DNA of 5,826 nucleotides from Neisseria perflava (GTDB taxonomy: Bacteria > Pseudomonadota > Gammaproteobacteria > Burkholderiales > Neisseriaceae), in contig NZ_JALJYC010000049.1 in NCBI RefSeq assembly GCF_024170405.1, positions 1-5,826 on the forward strand, written 5' to 3'. The first letter of the stretch is position 1. Every line of letters begins with the position of its first letter. The notes below the pieces were generated by a model, which saw only the letters and a program-made list of their open reading frames with translations, was not told the origin of the DNA and made no database searches. The translations under genes were made by a program, and so were the position numbers. Positions 1-5,826 of this stretch are shown piece by piece.

Positions 1-60
1 AAAATTCTCAAATAAAACAGAGTAGTGTTAAATTTTTGTGAAGTTTTTAGTGTTTTTGAG

Positions 61-89
61 TTGACGGGTTTTGGTGGTGGGGGTATAGT
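61..89 (+). promoter_or_regulatory. Candidate upstream rrn promoter P1
   Basis: A -35 box TTGACG (61-66) and a -10 box TATAGT (84-89) are separated by 17 bp, each one base from the sigma-70 consensus. The 25-60 stretch just upstream is very T-rich with short A/T runs, as expected for an UP element bound by the RNA polymerase alpha subunit. Transcription would start near 96 and read through P2 into 16S. Tandem P1/P2 promoters are the known arrangement in many proteobacterial rrn operons. The -10 box overlaps the left half of an inverted repeat (87-128). Not proven to be active. Confidence 0.6.
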
Positions 90-128
90 TCGGTTCTTCG
101 CTGCTGAGGCGGTGAAGCGAAACGAACT
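87..128 (+). repeat. Inverted repeat / hairpin at P1 start region
   Basis: AGTTCG (87-92) is the exact reverse complement of CGAACT (123-128), and inside it TTCGCT (97-102) matches AGCGAA (116-121). Alternatively GTTC (93-96) pairs with GAAC (124-127), continuous with the inner stem on the left side. If transcription begins near 96, only the inner stem would be present in the RNA. The element could be a DNA operator, a leader hairpin, or the remains of a terminator of an upstream gene. No T-run follows immediately, so a terminator is less likely. Confidence 0.5.
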
Positions 129-199
129 GTTGATTATAGCATGTTTTGATTTTTGATTGGATGGTTTTATAAGGTGTTTAAAACTTTCTGAAAAATTAG

Positions 200-227
200 T
201 TGACAAGTTAGATTGATGGTGTATAAT
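200..227 (+). promoter_or_regulatory. Main rrn promoter P2
   Basis: A perfect -35 TTGACA (200-205) and a perfect -10 TATAAT (222-227) are spaced by 16 bp, which makes this the strongest promoter sequence in the window. The 165-199 stretch upstream is AT-rich with A-tracts and could serve as an UP element. The start site should fall near 234-236, almost directly on the boxA that begins at 237. It drives the whole 16S-tRNA-23S-5S precursor. Growth-rate and ppGpp control are expected for rrn promoters, but the discriminator just after the -10 is not particularly GC-rich here. Confidence 0.88.
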
Positions 228-236
228 TCGTTTTCT

Positions 237-248
237 TGTTCTTTAACA
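237..248 (+). promoter_or_regulatory. Leader boxA antitermination element
   Basis: TGTTCTTTAACA matches the E. coli rrn boxA TGCTCTTTAACA at 11 of 12 positions. In RNA, boxA is bound by NusB-NusE(S10) and, with other Nus factors, lets RNA polymerase resist Rho-dependent termination over the untranslated operon. It sits between P2 and the left arm of the 16S processing stem, the standard position. Confidence 0.85.
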
Positions 249-249
249 A

Positions 250-283
250 ACAGATTACCGATAAGTGTGAGTGCGGAAGCCTC
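250..283 (+). other. 16S processing stem, left arm
   Basis: This segment is reverse complementary to 1923-1956 on the far side of 16S. Pairing runs over 34 positions with one A-A mismatch (254 with 1952) and two G-U pairs. Such a stem loops out 16S and is the RNase III substrate in precursor rRNA. Its inner part can also form a local hairpin: GTGTGAG (265-271) is complementary to CTCACAC (281-287). Confidence 0.88.
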
Positions 284-369
284 ACACTGTTTAGAAGACA
301 GACAAGATATGTTAAACATGTTCTTGTTGGTTTCTTTGAAGCAGACCAGAAGTTAATAAGTTAGAGATT
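284..369 (+). other. 16S leader, inner part
   Basis: The segment lies between the processing arm and mature 16S and is removed during maturation. It has no credible reading frame. ACAAGA (302-307) and TCTTGT (322-327) form a 6 bp stem, and the loop contains a further short palindrome ATGTT-A-AACAT (309-319). This leader hairpin may assist 16S folding or trimming, as leader structures do in E. coli. Confidence 0.55.
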
Positions 370-1913
<1,544 letters not shown>

Positions 1914-1922
1914 GAGAAAGAA

Positions 1923-1956
1923 GAGGCTTTCGCATTCACACTTATCGGTAAACTGT
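1923..1956 (+). other. 16S processing stem, right arm
   Basis: The segment is reverse complementary to 250-283 and closes the long stem that encloses 16S. The core 25 positions (1926-1950 with 256-280) pair throughout, with only two G-U wobbles. Cleavage by RNase III within this helix would release pre-16S and free the tRNA-containing spacer. Confidence 0.88.
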
Positions 1957-2011
1957 AAGATGCAAGACAAAGAACGAAGAGGCGATTAAAAGTTTCCGAG
2001 TTCACGACCTT
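1957..2011 (+). other. 16S-tRNA-Ile spacer
   Basis: This is the short spacer between the 16S processing stem and tRNA-Ile. I see no promoter, gene or strong hairpin in it. It is expected to be removed by RNase P cleavage at the tRNA 5' end after RNase III cutting. Confidence 0.6.
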
Positions 2012-2088
<77 letters not shown>

Positions 2089-2099
2089 AAACCTATACT

Positions 2100-2175
2100 G
2101 GGGGCATAGCTCAGTTGGTAGAGCACCTGCTTTGCAAGCAGGGGGTCATCGGTTCGATCCCGTTTGCCTCCACCA
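2100..2175 (+). tRNA. alaT: tRNA-Ala (anticodon UGC)
   Basis: A 76-nt cloverleaf starting 11 bp after tRNA-Ile. The acceptor stem GGGGGCA (2100-2106) pairs with TGCCTCC (2165-2171) with one G-U wobble, followed by A73 and an encoded CCA (2173-2175). The anticodon loop TTTGCAA has the anticodon TGC at 2133-2135. The T-stem ATCGG/CCGTT contains one U-U mismatch (2149 with 2163), a small irregularity that I recall being normal in neisserial copies. It decodes GCA and probably other GCN codons. The specific symbol is by analogy. Confidence 0.97.
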
Positions 2176-2183
2176 AAAAAGAC

Positions 2184-2211
2184 TTTACAAATTAAAGTAA
2201 GCTGCTATAAT
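2184..2211 (+). promoter_or_regulatory. Promoter-like element inside the operon spacer
   Basis: TTTACA (2184-2189) and a perfect TATAAT (2206-2211) are spaced by 16 bp, and a TG at 2203-2204 gives an extended -10. It lies 9 bp after tRNA-Ala and about 350 bp before 23S. If active it would give extra transcripts of 23S and 5S only. The -10 sits in the loop of a 6-bp hairpin, AGCTGC (2200-2205) with GCAGCT (2214-2219), so the conserved object may instead be an RNA hairpin in which the TATAAT is chance. Confidence 0.4.
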
Positions 2212-2252
2212 GCGCAGCTCATTTTGATTTGCGAAGTTTAAAAACAACGCAT

Positions 2253-2264
2253 CGATCTTTAACA
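2253..2264 (+). promoter_or_regulatory. Spacer boxA before 23S
   Basis: CGATCTTTAACA matches the rrn boxA consensus at 10 of 12 positions, including the CTTTAACA core. A second boxA in the 16S-23S spacer is typical of proteobacterial rrn operons and is thought to reload or maintain the antitermination complex over 23S. Confidence 0.78.
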
Positions 2265-2427
2265 AATTGGAAAGCCGAAATCAACAAACAAAGACAATGT
2301 TGATTGGATTGGAAAGAGAAGCGGTTGCAATCGTTTCAAATTCTCTTTAAGCGAGGCCGAGCAAAAGTAAGGTTAAGCAAAAAGCAAAAACAAACCAATC
2401 ACAGTATTTGGGTGATGATTGTATCGA

Positions 2428-2459
2428 GTTACTCCTGAAACACAAAAGGCGGGAGTAAC
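2428..2459 (+). repeat. Spacer stem-loop with AAACACAAAAGG loop
   Basis: GTTACTCCTG (2428-2437) pairs with CGGGAGTAAC (2450-2459), with one T-G wobble. The loop is 12 nt and purine/A-rich. My memory of gonococcal spacers is of the same loop closed by a different but still complementary stem, which would indicate a selected RNA structure. I could not verify that here. Confidence 0.6.
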
Positions 2460-2539
2460 ACACAACAAAGCAGTAAGCTTTATCAAAGTATGAATTTCTA
2501 GTCTCTATTCTAGTCAACGGAATAGCAGATTAAGTCAAA

Positions 2540-2558
2540 GAGGTTCTTGAAATGATAG

Positions 2559-2565
<7 letters not shown>
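2540..2565 (+). other. 23S processing stem, left arm
   Basis: The segment is reverse complementary to 5442-5467 over 26 positions with one G-G mismatch (2549 with 5458) and one G-U pair. It spans the boundary of mature 23S, as in E. coli where the terminal helix of 23S continues into the flanking precursor stem cut by RNase III. Confidence 0.9.
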
Positions 2566-5441
<2,876 letters not shown>

Positions 5442-5450
<9 letters not shown>

Positions 5451-5467
5451 ATCATTTGAAGAACTTC
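5442..5467 (+). other. 23S processing stem, right arm
   Basis: The segment pairs with 2540-2565 to close the helix enclosing 23S, the expected RNase III target. It overlaps the last bases of mature 23S and runs into the 23S-5S spacer. Confidence 0.9.
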
Positions 5468-5549
5468 GATGATAAAAGCTTACTGATGATTCAATCATCA
5501 CCAAAACAGTTGATTAAAAAAAAGCGGCTTTACCGATTTGTACAGTTTA
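5468..5549 (+). other. 23S-5S spacer
   Basis: A short AT-rich spacer without a gene. TGATGA (5484-5489) and TCATCA (5495-5500) form a 6-bp hairpin with a TTCAA loop, followed by an A-run at 5515-5523. A hairpin here may guide RNase E-type cutting before 5S. No promoter with acceptable spacing was found. Confidence 0.6.
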
Positions 5550-5667
5550 AGTTTGGCGGCCATAGCGAGTTGGTCCCACGCCTTCCCATCCCGAACAGGA
5601 CCGTGAAACGACTCAGCGCCGATGATAGTGTGGTTCTTCCATGTGAAAGTAGGTCACTGCCAAACAC
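5550..5667 (+). rRNA. rrf: 5S ribosomal RNA
   Basis: The small RNA of the large subunit's central protuberance. The terminal helix GTTTGGC (5551-5557) pairs with GCCAAAC (5659-5665). Conserved internal text is present, including TGGTCCCAC (5571-5579), CCATCCCGAAC (5586-5596), GTGAAACG (5602-5609) and GCGCCGATG (5615-5623). The length of ~117 nt is normal. The exact ends are uncertain by one or two bases. Confidence 0.97.
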
Positions 5668-5674
5668 CCATTCT

Positions 5675-5706
5675 AAGCCCCTGATACGTGAGTATCGGGG
5701 GCTTTT
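5675..5706 (+). terminator. Intrinsic terminator of the rrn operon
   Basis: AAGCCCCTGATAC (5675-5687) pairs with GTATCGGGGGCTT (5692-5704) over 13 bp with one G-U pair, closed by a GTGA tetraloop of the GNRA type. TTTT (5703-5706) and then ACTTT follow. The T-run is short, partly used in the stem, and interrupted by AC, but the stem is long and GC-rich. It lies about 8 bp after 5S, as expected for the end of the operon. It contains no neisserial DNA uptake sequence, although those often form terminators in this family. Confidence 0.88.
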
Positions 5707-5780
5707 ACTTTGGGTGCGTATTGAGGGTGTTTAGAGTGTGTGCAGTAGGAAGGGGTGTTGCGGATAGGATACGGTTAGTG
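5707..5780 (+). other. Post-terminator region
   Basis: G-rich, T-rich intergenic sequence after the terminator. TGGGTG (5711-5716) and GGGTGTTT (5725-5732) are each complementary to the 3' end of 5S and the bases after it. No convincing promoter for the following frame is visible. Confidence 0.5.
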
Positions 5781-5826
5781 ATGGTAAATAAGGAAACTGT
5801 CAGGATTATGATGAAAACCGTTGTGC
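5781..5826 (+). CDS. Possible start of a downstream protein gene (partial)
   Basis: The frame starting with ATG at 5781 stays open to the window end and also contains ATG at 5808 and 5811. An AGGA (5802-5805) lies 5 nt before the 5811 ATG, a workable ribosome binding site, which would begin the protein MKTVV. The 5781 start has no good ribosome binding site. At most 15 codons are visible, so no product can be named, and the frame could be open by chance. Confidence 0.3.
   Translation, partial: MVNKETVRIMMKTVV

Larger units (their letters stand above)
2176..2539 (+). other. tRNA-Ala to 23S spacer, gene-free and rich in stem-loops
   Basis: No coding region is credible here. Besides the promoter-like element and boxA, three clear stem-loops can be read. 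AATCAACA (2279-2286) pairs with TGTTGATT (2298-2305). AAAGAGAA (2313-2320) pairs with TTCTCTTT (2341-2348). The 10-bp stem 2428-2437 with 2450-2459 (one G-U pair) closes a 12-nt loop, AAACACAAAAGG. The rest is A-rich. The segment is discarded during rRNA maturation. Confidence 0.7.

Noticed and set aside
146..173. A third promoter-like pair TTGATT / TATAAG with 16-bp spacing between P1 and P2
   Set aside because: Both boxes are weak, and the region is AT-rich enough to give such matches by chance.
2149..2163. U-U mismatch in the tRNA-Ala T-stem as a sign of a broken tRNA
   Set aside because: All other stems, the anticodon loop and the encoded CCA are intact, and I recall the same mismatch in related neisserial tRNA-Ala genes.
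5456..5734. 92-codon plus-strand open frame across the 23S-5S spacer, 5S and terminator
   Set aside because: It runs through the whole 5S gene and the terminator hairpin, so it cannot be a real protein gene.

Overview
This window is one complete ribosomal RNA operon (rrn) in the order 16S, tRNA-Ile(GAU), tRNA-Ala(UGC), 23S, 5S, all on the + strand, with its promoter region, leader, spacers and terminator. The 16S and 23S sequences and both spacers look like family Neisseriaceae (Betaproteobacteria): the 16S start, the variable-loop text and the 23S processing stem all match my memory of Neisseria-type operons. Genus cannot be fixed by eye. Neisseria, Kingella, Simonsiella/Alysiella and relatives are all possible. 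The AT-rich flanks suggest a genome that is not strongly GC-rich.

Layout. Positions 1-249 hold the control region: an upstream promoter (P1, 61-89) and a near-perfect second promoter (P2, 200-227), followed by a boxA antitermination element (237-248). Positions 250-369 are the leader, which opens with the left arm of the 16S processing stem. 16S rRNA runs ~370-1910, and the right arm of its stem is at 1923-1956. The two tRNA genes (2012-2088 and 2100-2175) are 11 bp apart and both encode their CCA ends. The 2176-2558 spacer has no gene. It carries a promoter-like element, a second boxA, several stem-loops and the left arm of the 23S processing stem. 23S rRNA runs ~2559-5450, 5S rRNA ~5550-5667, and a strong hairpin at 5675-5704 is the likely terminator. 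The last ~120 bp leave the operon, and a possible protein-coding start lies at 5781-5811.

How it works together. Transcription from P1 and P2 makes one long precursor. BoxA elements before 16S and before 23S are expected to recruit the Nus-factor antitermination complex. Long base-paired stems, which can be traced base by base here, enclose 16S and 23S for RNase III cleavage, and the tRNAs are cut out of the spacer between them.

No protein-coding gene is supported inside the operon. All long open frames between 962 and 5734 overlap RNA genes and are spurious. I found no novel system. The points worth checking are fine-scale: a promoter-like element inside the operon, competing leader folds, stem-loops in the spacer, and extra inverted repeats around the terminator.
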